DNA of 64,000 nucleotides from Candidatus Acididesulfobacter guangdongensis (GTDB taxonomy: Bacteria; SZUA-79; Acidulodesulfobacterales; Acidulodesulfobacteraceae). Both the position numbers and the translations under genes were made by a program. The notes beneath the pieces are model-generated. The model searched no databases. It saw only the letters and a list, made by a program, of their open reading frames with translations, and was not told the DNA's origin. Where the stretch lies: assembly GCA_004195045.1 (NCBI GenBank), contig SGBC01000001.1, positions 620,001-684,000 on the forward strand, in the 5' to 3' direction. Below, in pieces: positions 47,185-57,330 of this stretch (within the stretch, counting starts at the first letter, position 1; the number at the start of each line of letters is the position of its first letter).

Positions 47185-48245
47185 AACCCAAATTTTAAAC
47201 CGAATTGCAAGAATATTTGATTATATTGATCTGTTGGTTCTACATATGACTTTGTAATAAGATAATTTGAATTTACAATTTCATCATTAGCATCATCTAT
47301 AACAACGCCATTATAAGTAATATTATTTATATTTGATCTTCCCATTTTATTCTGTTCAAATTTAAAGCCTATATAAGGGTTTATAGATATACCATGAATT
47401 TTATATAATTTATAACCTGCTTTAATTCCAAATATATATCCTGCTTTTGGCGCCATAATAAAATGTGTAGAATTATTAATTGCAGCACCATAAAATGTAT
47501 AGCCATTAGAAAAATTATAAGTATGTTCTGCCGGTACTGCACCATTTACTACGTCTTTTATATCATTAAGATAATATCCTTCGGCTTCAATCCATAATTT
47601 ATTATGCAATACAGGCGGTATATAATAAGCTTTAGCGCCTAATACATAATAATTTAAATGATAATAATCGCTATTTAATCCCGGTAAATCCCTATTCCAA
47701 TTTACCCATTGATATCCAAAATTAGGAATAACGGCTAATCTATTGCCGATACCTAAATATTTTCCCAAATTAACAACATAACCTAATCTAAATCCATATC
47801 TTGACATATTAGACGAATGTGCTATATTTGTAAGACCAACCGGTTCGTCGTATGTTCCTGAACCGGGCAGATATGAATAACTTGCTTTATACCATATAGG
47901 AATCTGTTTGGTTAAAATATTCTGAAAAGAAATTCCGTATCCATGAAATCCTATATGTTCACCGTCTTGATATGAACCGGCAGGATTAGACGAAGAAGCA
48001 AAAACAGACGGCTCATATTCACCATAGTGGAAATAATCGTTTTCAAAATAAATATTGACGGATTTGATAATGGAATCTACATTTACCCTTTGTGAAACTG
48101 ATGTTTTATATGCGGTTTGAATTTTTTGACCGATAGGATGATAACTTTCAGGATATCCGTATTTCGACATAGTCTGTGCATAAATATTCGCTGAACTCAG
48201 CATAAATATTGCGATAATAGTAAAAATTAATAAAAATTTTTTCAT
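47181..48245 (-). CDS. Outer-membrane beta-barrel protein
   Basis: 354 residues. A signal peptide (MKKFLLIFTIIAIFMLSSAN, then IYAQ) is followed by alternating amphipathic strands rich in Tyr, Gly and Asn and a final FGLKFGF with the C-terminal Phe that marks outer-membrane barrels. About 12-14 strands would fit. No specific family recognised. AGGAGG lies 8 nt before the ATG. Its 3' end meets the edge of the duplicated GGDEF-EAL segment, so the last codons may have been altered by that event. Confidence 0.7.
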   Translation of the reverse strand: MKKFLLIFTIIAIFMLSSANIYAQTMSKYGYPESYHPIGQKIQTAYKTSVSQRVNVDSIIKSVNIYFENDYFHYGEYEPSVFASSSNPAGSYQDGEHIGFHGYGISFQNILTKQIPIWYKASYSYLPGSGTYDEPVGLTNIAHSSNMSRYGFRLGYVVNLGKYLGIGNRLAVIPNFGYQWVNWNRDLPGLNSDYYHLNYYVLGAKAYYIPPVLHNKLWIEAEGYYLNDIKDVVNGAVPAEHTYNFSNGYTFYGAAINNSTHFIMAPKAGYIFGIKAGYKLYKIHGISINPYIGFKFEQNKMGRSNINNITYNGVVIDDANDEIVNSNYLITKSYVEPTDQYNQIFLQFGLKFGF

Positions 48246-48592
48246 TAACCTTTCCTCCTAAAAGAATTATGTATATTTTAATAATGCAATTTAAATTATA
48301 TATATTATAATAATTAACTACTTAAACATATTATGCAATCTTTATTTAATATCAGCAGAGCATATATAAAAAAAGTATCTTCAGTTTCCGCTTATACGTA
48401 TAGAATTTATTAATGCATCTAATTGAAGTTACAATTAAGTATTGGAAATTTAGATTATTTATTCTATGCTGATTTTTATTATTTATTTACATAATAAATA
48501 AATTATGTTTATAATATTTTAATTAAACTTATGTATATTTATGCATCACCCTCATGAAATGTCAAGAATTTTTTTAAAATTGATCTAAATAT

Positions 48593-48709
48593 ATTATGCA
48601 TACGATACAATGATACGCAAGATACGGATACGCAGGCAAGCAGGCAAGCAAGATAGATAAGCCGCATATGCTATTTTGTGCATTTGCCTATTCTTCTTCC
48701 CGAAATATT
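48593..48709. repeat. Direct repeat R2, copy B
   Basis: About 117 nt matching 45125-45237. It covers the last 13 or so codons of the DUF3617 gene and its downstream flank. Small differences include one extra GGCAAGCA-type unit. The 3.4 kb between the copies holds most of the scarred region. Confidence 0.8.
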
Positions 48710-49150
48710 AAGCAGTGTATCCACAGTTATAGTTCTATTTTGAACATAGCTTGTAGAATATAGATTTCCGCGCATATAAGAAGTTACGTCTGTCGGGAAT
48801 GTTTCTTTTAAGAGCCCCTTTATTACGGAGTGCATACCATTTTTGTCGGTAGAACATTCAAACGTCATTATGGCGGTTTTTCCTCTCATCGTTACCGTTG
48901 AATTAGGGCAGGCGTTAGACATATAAGGCATTTTAGGCATGACCGGTTTATTGCCGACGCACGAATTAACAGTAAAAGTTGAAGGCGGAACGGTGTATGG
49001 CATATTCTCTACTTTAATGTTTCCGTGAAACTGCCACAGCCCCGGCAAAAAAAGACCGCCCGCATAAACTGTATCAGCATAAACAATAGTAAAAAAATAT
49101 GCCGATAAAAATATTAGAACAAACAGAACAAATCTTACAGTGTTTTTCAT
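48671..49150 (-). CDS. Periplasmic DUF3617-family protein
   Basis: 159 residues with a signal peptide (hydrophobic 8-25). The domain shows FLPGLWQFHGNIKVENMP, a cysteine pair region (VNSCVGNKPVMPKMPYMSNA), then MRGKTAIMTFECSTDKNG and the final ISGRRIGKC, which match DUF3617 (P-G-L-W ... C ... SG-x-x-IG-x-C). Function of the family is unknown. Its 3' end is contained in repeat R2. Confidence 0.75.
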   Translation of the reverse strand: MKNTVRFVLFVLIFLSAYFFTIVYADTVYAGGLFLPGLWQFHGNIKVENMPYTVPPSTFTVNSCVGNKPVMPKMPYMSNACPNSTVTMRGKTAIMTFECSTDKNGMHSVIKGLLKETFPTDVTSYMRGNLYSTSYVQNRTITVDTLLNISGRRIGKCTK

Positions 49151-49898
49151 TTAGAGCACCTTTTCATTTTAATAAATTCGCCGAATAAATCGCATATAGC
49201 ACATTTTTTTGTTAGGTTAGACAGATTTATGATTTTCACCTGAAAATAATATTTGTTTGTTGATTATTGATTATTGTGCTAATAATAATAATAATTTTAA
49301 TTATATTTGTCAACAGAAACATATCCTATTTATTTTATATCCGGAATAATAAGGGCAGACACAATTAATAATATCATTATTAAAATAATCCAAACAGCGG
49401 GAATAACATTCTTGACATTTTTAAAATAATGGTTTAAAATTAATAATAAACAAAATGTATCTTAAACTTTTTAAACTTTATAGTTTATTATCTCATTATT
49501 ATTTTATTCAAAATGTCGGTATCTATAGTAAAGTAATATTCTGTTTTATATATTAATTTATTGATTACTTATTTTAATAAATTAATAATTTGATGCTGAC
49601 TATTTTATCATATTATTCATACGCAGTGTATATATATTATTTTCGCCTGTAGTTTATCTCTATTATATTTTAAATATTAAATATAAATATAAAAAAGCGA
49701 TAAAGGCAGCCTTTATTACCTGAATTTTTATTTATCTTCTTCAGTAAAGTCAGTAAAAAATTAAAATTTTTCTTACTTTTTAATTGACTAACTAAACTTA
49801 TTATCTAAATTTAAAATGTAAAATGCACGATGTTTCTTAGAAACATTTGTAATCAAAAAGATTAACTATTTAAAAATATTTTATGTAAAAAAGACCAT
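49151..49898. other. Long AT-rich gap before the pyruvate carboxylase genes
   Basis: 748 nt with no open frame, RNA gene or clear repeat that could be supported. GATAAAGGCAGCCTTTATTACC (split across about 49697-49720) holds a short palindromic AAAGGC-GCCTTTA hairpin that might be an operator or terminator. Confidence 0.4.
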
Positions 49899-51323
49899 AT
49901 GAAAAAATTTAAAAAAGTATTAATAGCCAACAGGGGCGAAATAGCTTCCCGTGTTATAAGAGCATGCAAAGAGCTTGGTATTAAGACGGTTGCAATTTAT
50001 TCCGAGGCAGATTCGCAGGCTCTGCACGTTAAAAAAGCGGACGAGGCGTATCTTGTCGGGCCGGGTCCTATCTCAGGATATTTGAATGTTAATAGAATAG
50101 TTGATCTTGCAGTTAATATAGGGGTCGATGCGATACACCCGGGTTACGGTTTTTTGTCGGAAAACGCCAAATTTCCCGCATACTGTGAAAAAAGAGGAAT
50201 TGTTTTTATAGGTCCGTCGGCTAAGTCTATCGCTATGATGGGCGATAAAATAGAATCAAAGAAACTAATGCGTCAAGCAGGCGTGCCCGTTGTCGGAGGT
50301 TCCGAAGGCGGAGTCGAATCTGAGGAAGATGCATTGAATATTGCAAATAATACCGGATATCCGGTAATGATAAAAGCTTCCGCAGGCGGCGGCGGCAAAG
50401 GAATAAGAATTTGTTTTAACGATGACGATATTAAAAAAAATTTTTCGCTGTCAAGGTCTGAAGCTGAAAAAGCTTTCGGAAATCCGGAAGTTTTTATTGA
50501 AAAATACATAGATAAGCCTCATCACATAGAATTTCAAATTCTTGCGGATAATTACGGCAATATAATCCATCTCGGCGAGAGAGATTGTTCTATTCAAAGA
50601 AAACATCAAAAATTAATAGAGATTGCGCCTTCTCTCATATTAACCGAAGAGTTAAGGAAAAAAATGGGCGAGTCCGCCATTGCAGCGGCTAAAGCCTGCG
50701 ATTACAGAAATGCCGGAACCATAGAATATATTATGGATAAAGACGGCAATTATTATTTTATGGAAATGAACACCAGAATTCAGGTTGAACATCCTGTTAC
50801 CGAAATGATTACAGGAGTAGATATAGTAGGGGAACAGATTCAAATTGCAATGGGCAAAGAATTGGATATTAAACAGGAAGACGTTGTATTAAGGGGCTAT
50901 GCTATAGAATGCAGAATTAATGCCGAAAATCCGAGAAAAGATTTTGCTCCCAGCACTGGAAAGATTACTGCGTACTACTCGCCCGGAGGCATTGGAGTCA
51001 GGATAGACGGAGCTGTATATAAAGATTATGTTTTGCCGCCTTATTATGATTCAATGATTGCTAAAATGACTGTTTACGGAAGAACATGGGATGAAACGGT
51101 GAGAAGGGCGTCAAGAGCCCTGCAGGAATTTGTCGTAAAAGGCATAAAAACTACAATACCGTTTCAGTTAAAAATTATAGAAGACGAAGATTTTATAAAA
51201 GGAAATTTTGATACTCATTTTATTGAAGAAAGGCAATATTTAAGGGATTATAAGGTACAGCGCGATCCGTTCGACAGGATTCTTGCTATATCGGCTGCCA
51301 TCGCAGCATATTACGGTATATAA
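49899..51323 (+). CDS. pycA: Pyruvate carboxylase subunit A (biotin carboxylase)
   Basis: ATP-grasp enzyme that carboxylates biotin. KVLIANRGEIASRVIRACKE, the glycine-rich loop KASAGGGGKGIR, ERDCSIQRKHQKLIE, EMNTRIQVEHPVTE and DSMIAKMTVYG are all intact. The 474-residue length is normal for a stand-alone subunit. With the OadA-like gene 55 nt downstream it makes a two-subunit pyruvate carboxylase, although an acetyl-CoA carboxylase AccC role cannot be excluded from this gene alone. Oxaloacetate supply is the inferred role. Confidence 0.93.
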   Translation: MKKFKKVLIANRGEIASRVIRACKELGIKTVAIYSEADSQALHVKKADEAYLVGPGPISGYLNVNRIVDLAVNIGVDAIHPGYGFLSENAKFPAYCEKRGIVFIGPSAKSIAMMGDKIESKKLMRQAGVPVVGGSEGGVESEEDALNIANNTGYPVMIKASAGGGGKGIRICFNDDDIKKNFSLSRSEAEKAFGNPEVFIEKYIDKPHHIEFQILADNYGNIIHLGERDCSIQRKHQKLIEIAPSLILTEELRKKMGESAIAAAKACDYRNAGTIEYIMDKDGNYYFMEMNTRIQVEHPVTEMITGVDIVGEQIQIAMGKELDIKQEDVVLRGYAIECRINAENPRKDFAPSTGKITAYYSPGGIGVRIDGAVYKDYVLPPYYDSMIAKMTVYGRTWDETVRRASRALQEFVVKGIKTTIPFQLKIIEDEDFIKGNFDTHFIEERQYLRDYKVQRDPFDRILAISAAIAAYYGI

Positions 51324-51378
51324 AACTAAAGGAAATAACTAAACTAAGTTAATTTATAAAAATAACGGGCGTAATATT

Positions 51379-53283
51379 ATGAATGAAAAAAAAGAAAATT
51401 ATATCAGAAAAGTTGATTTTATGGAAGTCGCTTTAAGAGATGCGCATCAGTCGTTGCTGGCTACGAGAATGACCACTCCCGATATTTTGGGAATAGCTCC
51501 CGTCCTTGATACTATAGGGTTTTGGTCGTTAGAGGTGTGGGGAGGAGCGACTTTTGATTCATGTCTGAGATTTCTAAAAGAAGACCCGTGGGAAAGACTT
51601 AAAAAATTACGCAAATCTTACAAACATTCCCGTCTTCAAATGCTTTTAAGAGGACAGAATTTAGTAGGATACCGTCATTACGCCGACGATGTCGTAGAAA
51701 AATTTATAGATTTAAGCGTTAATAACGGAATAGATGTATTCAGGATATTTGATTCGCTGAATGATTTCAGAAATATCAGAAAATCAATGGAAGCCGTAAA
51801 AAAAAGAAAAAAGATAGTAGAAGCGACAATATGCTATACGACGAGCCCTGTCCACACAAATGAATTATTTACTGAAATGGCAGTGGAACTTGCAGAAATG
51901 GGAGCCGATACGATAGCCATTAAAGATATGGCTGGTCTGCTTTCCCCGATAAAAGCATATGAACTTGTATCTATGATTAAAAAAGTCGTAAATTTGCCTA
52001 TCCATGTTCATTCGCATTCAACAAGCGGTTTTGCTTCAATGGCGCTGTTAAAAGCAGTTGAAGGCGGAGCGGACATTATAGATACCGCAATATCGTCAAT
52101 GTGCTGCGGAACGTCCCATCCGCCGACGGAATCCATGGTATTTACTTTATCGGAAATGGGCTATGATGTAGATCTCGATCTTGAAAAACTTAAGGAAGTT
52201 GCTGATTATTTTAGAAAAGTAAGAAAAAAATATAAAGTTTTTGAGAGTGAATATACTGGTCTTAATGCCGATGTGCTTGTTACTCAGGTTCCGGGCGGAA
52301 TGATGTCGAATCTTGCAAATCAGCTTAAGGAACAAAATGCGCTTGATAAAATGGATGAGGTTTTATACGAAGTGCCTCAGGTGCGTGAAGATTTAGGATA
52401 TCCTCCTTTAGTAACGCCAACTTCGCAGATTATCGGAACTCAGGCAGCTCTTAATGTAATAACGGGAGAAAAATATAAAGTTATAACAAGCGAGACGAAA
52501 AATTATCTAAAGGGCTTTTACGGCAAAGCGCCGGCTGCAATAAACGAAGATGTAAGAAAAAGAGCTTTAGGCAATGAAGAATTTATAACCGTAAGACCGG
52601 CTGACCTTTTAGAACCTGAATTGGGACAGAATATAGACAAAATTAAAGAATTTATAACCGGCGACGAAGATATTATGAGCTATATATTATTTCCGCAGAT
52701 TTCCATTGAATTTTTTCAAGACAGAAAAGACGGAAAATTGCCGGATTATACAATTCAAACCGACGGTATGGAATATGCCGCCGATATGTCCGGCGGGTTA
52801 GTGCTTTCCGATGAATTTGTGGGAGCGGAAAAATTTAGAGACGGCGACCTTGTGCCGAGTGAATTTATTGTTACCGTGCACGGCGAAAATTATAAAATAA
52901 AAGTTGCGGGCGTAGGGCATAAATCTGACCAGAAAAGACCGTTCTTTTTAAATGTTGACGGAACAATGGAAGAAGTAACGATTGAGTCGCTTACGGAAAT
53001 AGTTCCGAGTTACGGAGGCGAAATAGTCGGCGAAAATGTTGCAAGGTCAAAACGTCCTTCGCCTAAAAGAGAGGGAGACGTCTATGCTCCGATGCCAGGC
53101 AGAATTACAAAATTATTGGTAAAAAAAGGCGATACCGTAAGTGCCGGCGATACCGTGCTAATAGTCGAAGCTATGAAAATGGAAAATGAAATCCATACGC
53201 CCATAGACGGTATTATCAAGGAAGTATATGTTAAAGAAGGCGATATGGCGAACCCCGACGAGACGCTTATATATGTTGAATAG
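51379..53283 (+). CDS. pycB: Pyruvate carboxylase subunit B (carboxyltransferase-biotinyl)
   Basis: 634 residues. The carboxyltransferase TIM barrel has VDFMEVALRDAHQSLLATRM, FRIFDSLND, TIAIKDMAGLLSP and the metal-binding HVHSHSTSGF. A conserved helical domain follows. A biotinyl domain ends the protein with VEAMKMENEIHTP, where Lys is the biotin site. Such proteins serve either pyruvate carboxylase or sodium-pumping oxaloacetate decarboxylase; no membrane decarboxylase subunits are nearby and pycA is adjacent, which favours carboxylase. Confidence 0.93.
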   Translation: MNEKKENYIRKVDFMEVALRDAHQSLLATRMTTPDILGIAPVLDTIGFWSLEVWGGATFDSCLRFLKEDPWERLKKLRKSYKHSRLQMLLRGQNLVGYRHYADDVVEKFIDLSVNNGIDVFRIFDSLNDFRNIRKSMEAVKKRKKIVEATICYTTSPVHTNELFTEMAVELAEMGADTIAIKDMAGLLSPIKAYELVSMIKKVVNLPIHVHSHSTSGFASMALLKAVEGGADIIDTAISSMCCGTSHPPTESMVFTLSEMGYDVDLDLEKLKEVADYFRKVRKKYKVFESEYTGLNADVLVTQVPGGMMSNLANQLKEQNALDKMDEVLYEVPQVREDLGYPPLVTPTSQIIGTQAALNVITGEKYKVITSETKNYLKGFYGKAPAAINEDVRKRALGNEEFITVRPADLLEPELGQNIDKIKEFITGDEDIMSYILFPQISIEFFQDRKDGKLPDYTIQTDGMEYAADMSGGLVLSDEFVGAEKFRDGDLVPSEFIVTVHGENYKIKVAGVGHKSDQKRPFFLNVDGTMEEVTIESLTEIVPSYGGEIVGENVARSKRPSPKREGDVYAPMPGRITKLLVKKGDTVSAGDTVLIVEAMKMENEIHTPIDGIIKEVYVKEGDMANPDETLIYVE

Positions 53284-53354
53284 ATTTTGTAGTATAATAA
53301 TATAAAAATGATTAATTAATATTGATTAATATTAAAATTTAGAAGGTGATTCAA

Positions 53355-54173
53355 TTGACGGTACGCAATCCGGCAGTGGCTGGTTCTTTTTATCCTGCGG
53401 ATATAAATCAGATAAATGCGCTTATACAATCTTTTAATGTGAGTATTCCCGAACATAAAATAAACGCTTTCGGGATAGTTTCTCCGCATGCGGGGTATGT
53501 TTATTCCGGAAAGACGGCTTTTATGGGGTTTTCTTCTATCAACATTAAAAAAAATATAATAATTATAGGTCCTAACCATACCGGTTTAGGCGCTGCTTTT
53601 TCTGTTATGAATGAAGGAAATTATAATTTTGGTTCATTTAATGTGCCGATTAATTCAGCCCTTGCAGATGAAATTATTAACCAGAGCGACAGTCCTTTCC
53701 AACATGACGATAAAGCTCAGCTGAAAGAACATTCGCTTGAAGTTCAGATTCCGCTGATTCATTATTTTATGACGGATTTTTCGATAGTTCCGCTTGTCAT
53801 ATCGTATGTCAGGTATAATGACGTAATAAAAGCCGCTAAAGCTATTTATAACGCCATTGTGAAATTAAACCTGCTTGACGACGTTCTGGTGGTAGCAAGT
53901 TCCGACATGACTCATTACGAAAGCGCCGAAGAGGCTGAGATGAAAGATTCTATAGCTATAAACGAAATCCTCCGGCTGGATTCCGAAGGTCTTTATAACA
54001 AAGTTATAAATAATAATATTTCTATGTGCGGATTTATTCCTGTTTCAATTATGCTGCTAATCGCAAAAATGGCAGGGAAAAATAACGCAAAATTAATTAA
54101 TTATACAAACTCCGGAGAGGCTTCAGGGGATTATTCAAGCGTTGTAGGGTACTCTTCTATTGCAGTATATTAA
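53355..54173 (+). CDS. Memo-family protein (AmmeMemoRadiSam protein B type)
   Basis: 272 residues of the Memo family, which has a dioxygenase-like fold. Hallmarks are RNPAVAGSFYPADINQINAL, SPHAGYVYSGKTA, IGPNHTGLG, EHSLEVQIPLIHYF and SSDMTHYESA. The metal-ligand histidines of the fold are kept. The frame opens at GTG 53346, but AAGGTGA sits correctly for TTG 53355, giving the usual start just before RNPAVAGSFYP. Its partners (AMMECR1 and a radical SAM protein) are not adjacent, so the process it serves is uncertain. Confidence 0.85.
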   Translation: MTVRNPAVAGSFYPADINQINALIQSFNVSIPEHKINAFGIVSPHAGYVYSGKTAFMGFSSINIKKNIIIIGPNHTGLGAAFSVMNEGNYNFGSFNVPINSALADEIINQSDSPFQHDDKAQLKEHSLEVQIPLIHYFMTDFSIVPLVISYVRYNDVIKAAKAIYNAIVKLNLLDDVLVVASSDMTHYESAEEAEMKDSIAINEILRLDSEGLYNKVINNNISMCGFIPVSIMLLIAKMAGKNNAKLINYTNSGEASGDYSSVVGYSSIAVY

Positions 54174-54395
54174 TAATATGCGTATATTGAATAATTCAAT
54201 ATGCATGATTTGCCGCGCATTGTAAACAAATAAAATGTAAGCGGGTCATGTATTTTTTTGCGTTTTAAATAAAAACTTATACAACTTATACAACTTATAA
54301 TAATAAATAATAGGTATATATATGATATATGTCGTATATACATTTCCGTTTTAAATAAATAATAATACATCATTAATACATTATATGGTAACAAT

Positions 54396-55946
54396 ATGGT
54401 AAAAACAAGATTTGCACCGAGTCCGACAGGGTATCTGCATATCGGCGGAGCTAGAACTGCACTGTTTAATTATATATATGCCAAACATTTCGGCGGCAGA
54501 TTTATTTTAAGAATTGAAGACACGGACTTCGAACGGTCTTTAAAAGCGTATGAAGAAGATATCGTCAAAAGTATGCAGTGGCTCGGACTGGTGTCTGACG
54601 AACCAATTCTGTACCAATCCCAGAGATTAAATATATACAAAGAATATTGCCAAAAACTTTTAGATGAAGGTAAAGCCTACAATTGTTACTGTACTGCGGA
54701 ATCTCTCGAAGAAGATAAAAACAAACTTATAGCAGAAGGCAAAAAACCGATGTATTCAGGAAAATGCCGCAACTTATCAGATGATGAACAGAATTTAAAT
54801 TTACCGCATGTAGTGAGATTTAAAACGAATAGAAGCGGCGGCAGCAAGTTTACCAAATTTAAAGATCTGATACGGGACCAGTCTGTTTCTGTTAATCACA
54901 GTGAAATTGACGATTTTGTTATTATGCGGACAGACGGGATACCTACATATAATTTTGCCGTTGTTATAGACGACGCCCTTATGGGCATTACACATATTAT
55001 AAGAGGAGACGACCATTTAAGCAACACTCCTAAGCAGATACTGCTTTATGAAGCTCTTGGATTTGAGCCTCCTGCGTTTGCCCATGTTTCAATGATTCTC
55101 GGGAATGACGGCAAAAGACTGTCCAAAAGACACGGCGCAACGGCGGTTATGCAATATAAAAATGACGGTTTTTTACCTGAAGCTATTATAAATTATCTCG
55201 TAAGATTGGGCTGGTCTCACGGCAACGATGAAATACTGTCGCTCGACGAGATGATACAATATTTTGATTTAAAACATATAAGCAAATCCGCAGGCGTATT
55301 TAATAAAGAAAAATTATTATGGCTCAATGCTCATTATATAAAACAAAAAACGGCTGAGGAATTAACAAGTCTGATAAATGATATAAATGTAAACAACAAC
55401 AACATAGATAATGGAAATAATAGCGCCGAAAAAGGCAAAGTAATTCAATATAGTGAAAATGTTGCGGTTTTAATAGACGCTTTAAAGCCAAGAGCAAAAA
55501 CATTAGTTGAAATAAAGGAAAAAATGGGTTTTTATTTAAATGAAGGCAATATTGCTTACGATGATAATCTGCTCAGCGAAATAGACAAATTTAAACTAAA
55601 TGAGTCAGACAATAATGAATATAATGATAATTCGGAACAGAAAAAAGCTAATGCAGATGAAGCTATATATTTTCTGAATCAATTAGTGGATTTTGTCAAA
55701 AATTTGCGGTTAGACAGTCTAAACTTAAACAGCGCCGACTGCCTTAATTTTATAAAAGAATCTTTCAACGATTTTTTTTCTAAAAACAAATGGTCATTAA
55801 AACATAAAGCTATGTTAATAAGAATAGCGCTTACCGGAGAAAAGATAAGCCCCGGCATTTATGAAGTTATTTTTGCGCTTGGCGAAGCAAGAACTCTGAA
55901 AAGGATAAATGATTTTATAGAGTTTGTAAGAAAAAATAATAACTGA
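54396..55946 (+). CDS. gltX: Glutamyl-tRNA synthetase
   Basis: Class I synthetase of 516 residues. HIGH motif is FAPSPTGYLHIGGARTALFN, KMSKS-equivalent is KRLSKRHGA, and RGDDHLSNTPKQILLY precedes it. Two Asn-rich insertions lie in the C-terminal half (around NNNNIDNGNNSAEKG and SDNNEYNDNSEQKK). Length is slightly above normal. The zinc-binding region of the family (CYC...C) is partly kept as AYNCYCTAE and CRN. Confidence 0.96.
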   Translation: MVKTRFAPSPTGYLHIGGARTALFNYIYAKHFGGRFILRIEDTDFERSLKAYEEDIVKSMQWLGLVSDEPILYQSQRLNIYKEYCQKLLDEGKAYNCYCTAESLEEDKNKLIAEGKKPMYSGKCRNLSDDEQNLNLPHVVRFKTNRSGGSKFTKFKDLIRDQSVSVNHSEIDDFVIMRTDGIPTYNFAVVIDDALMGITHIIRGDDHLSNTPKQILLYEALGFEPPAFAHVSMILGNDGKRLSKRHGATAVMQYKNDGFLPEAIINYLVRLGWSHGNDEILSLDEMIQYFDLKHISKSAGVFNKEKLLWLNAHYIKQKTAEELTSLINDINVNNNNIDNGNNSAEKGKVIQYSENVAVLIDALKPRAKTLVEIKEKMGFYLNEGNIAYDDNLLSEIDKFKLNESDNNEYNDNSEQKKANADEAIYFLNQLVDFVKNLRLDSLNLNSADCLNFIKESFNDFFSKNKWSLKHKAMLIRIALTGEKISPGIYEVIFALGEARTLKRINDFIEFVRKNNN

Positions 55947-56097
55947 GATTGCAGCGAGGCAATAACATGAGCAATAATCAACAATTATCCCGCCCTTATA
56001 GACGAAGCATTACTGTAATGTTTATAATAAATAAAAAAATAAGAAGCAATAATGAGAAGCAATAATAATAAGAAAAAGAAGTAATGATAAAAGCATT

Positions 56098-56700
56098 ATG
56101 AAATTAATCTGCGGTATTGATGAAGTCGGCAGAGGATGTTTAGCCGGTCCGGTAATCTCAGCCGCAATAATTATCGATAAAAAATTAATTCCGTCCGGCA
56201 TTAAAGACTCCAAATTATTAACCTCCGACAAAAGGGAATATTTTTTTGACTATTTAATGAAAAATGCGGTTTCCGTATCAATCGGTACGTCTTCCAATGT
56301 TGAAATTGATGAAATTAATATATTAAACGCAGCATTGCTTTCTATGGAAAGAGCGTTTAATAATCTGACCGTAAAACCTGACGTAGTCATTATAGACGGT
56401 CCTTATATTCCTAAAGGACTGAAAAATCTGAATTCAATGAACGACGTTGCTCCTTCCGGCAGTGCTTCATTTAAAGCTCTGTCGGTTATAAAAGCAGATG
56501 TCAAAGTAAAATTAGTATCCTGCGCTTCTATTGTAGCAAAGGTTATAAGGGATAGAATTATGATAGAATATTATGATAAAAAATATCATGGATACGGTTT
56601 TAGAAATCATAAAGGATATGCGACAAAGGAACATAAAGAAAATATTCTAAAATTAGGATTAACCGATATACATAGAAAAACATTCAAATTTGACAGATAA
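56098..56700 (+). CDS. rnhB: Ribonuclease HII
   Basis: Removes ribonucleotides from RNA-DNA hybrids. The first active-site block is CGIDEVGRGCLAGPVISAAI with the Asp-Glu pair; the next acidic residue is in VVIIDGPYIP and the last block is SCASIVAKVIRDR. The 200-residue length is normal. It starts the group rnhB-yraN-NAD genes. Confidence 0.95.
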   Translation: MKLICGIDEVGRGCLAGPVISAAIIIDKKLIPSGIKDSKLLTSDKREYFFDYLMKNAVSVSIGTSSNVEIDEINILNAALLSMERAFNNLTVKPDVVIIDGPYIPKGLKNLNSMNDVAPSGSASFKALSVIKADVKVKLVSCASIVAKVIRDRIMIEYYDKKYHGYGFRNHKGYATKEHKENILKLGLTDIHRKTFKFDR

Positions 56701-56708
56701 TAAATCAG

Positions 56709-56788
56709 GCTGCTGCAATTCATTATCGATTATCGGCTAACGGTATTTTATTCTTATCAGGCTCATTAAGATAGCTGCTGCAATTCAT
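56709..56788. repeat. Duplicated 15-bp motif between rnhB and yraN
   Basis: GCTGCTGCAATTCAT occurs at 56709-56723 and 56774-56788, each followed by a related ATTATCGG stretch. The 258-nt gap holds no gene. Confidence 0.6.
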
Positions 56789-56958
56789 AATTGGATTATC
56801 GGATTATCTGGCTTTAGGAAACATTACCATAAATATGTAATGATTATTATTATATTTTTGGAATAATGAACATAAATATGTTTTAATTAATTTATCTATG
56901 AATTATAATATTAAAAAAAGTTAACGGTAAATTAACAAAATAGTATTTATAAAATAAA

Positions 56959-57330
56959 ATGAAGGCGAAATCATTAAACAGGAAAAAGGGAGAAACCGGA
57001 GAAAAATTAGCCAAAGAATTTTTAGAGAAATTAGGATATAAAATTATAGCGGTTAATTTTAGAAAAAAATGCGGGGAAATTGATATAATAGCGGATAAAA
57101 GTCAAAATAACATCTATTTCATAGAGGTTAAATCAAGATTTCAGAATAATTTTGGAATGCCCTTAGAAGCCGTTAACGGTAAAAAGATGGATAAGATAGC
57201 AAAAGTGTCGGAACTATTTTTGCTGGAGTACCCTGAAATACCGAAATCAATAAACTATGCAATAATATCAATAGAATACCTATCTAACAGTTCGATTAAA
57301 CTTATATTTTTTGAAAATGGATTTGATTAA
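56959..57330 (+). CDS. yraN: UPF0102 family endonuclease-fold protein YraN
   Basis: 123 residues with KGETGEKLAKEFLEKLGYKI, then CGEIDIIADKSQNNIYFIEV and KSRFQ. The E-I-D ... E-V-K residues form the PD-(D/E)XK nuclease-like site of UPF0102. Cellular role not established. Often follows rnhB, as here. Its end overlaps the next gene by a few codons. Confidence 0.9.
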   Translation: MKAKSLNRKKGETGEKLAKEFLEKLGYKIIAVNFRKKCGEIDIIADKSQNNIYFIEVKSRFQNNFGMPLEAVNGKKMDKIAKVSELFLLEYPEIPKSINYAIISIEYLSNSSIKLIFFENGFD

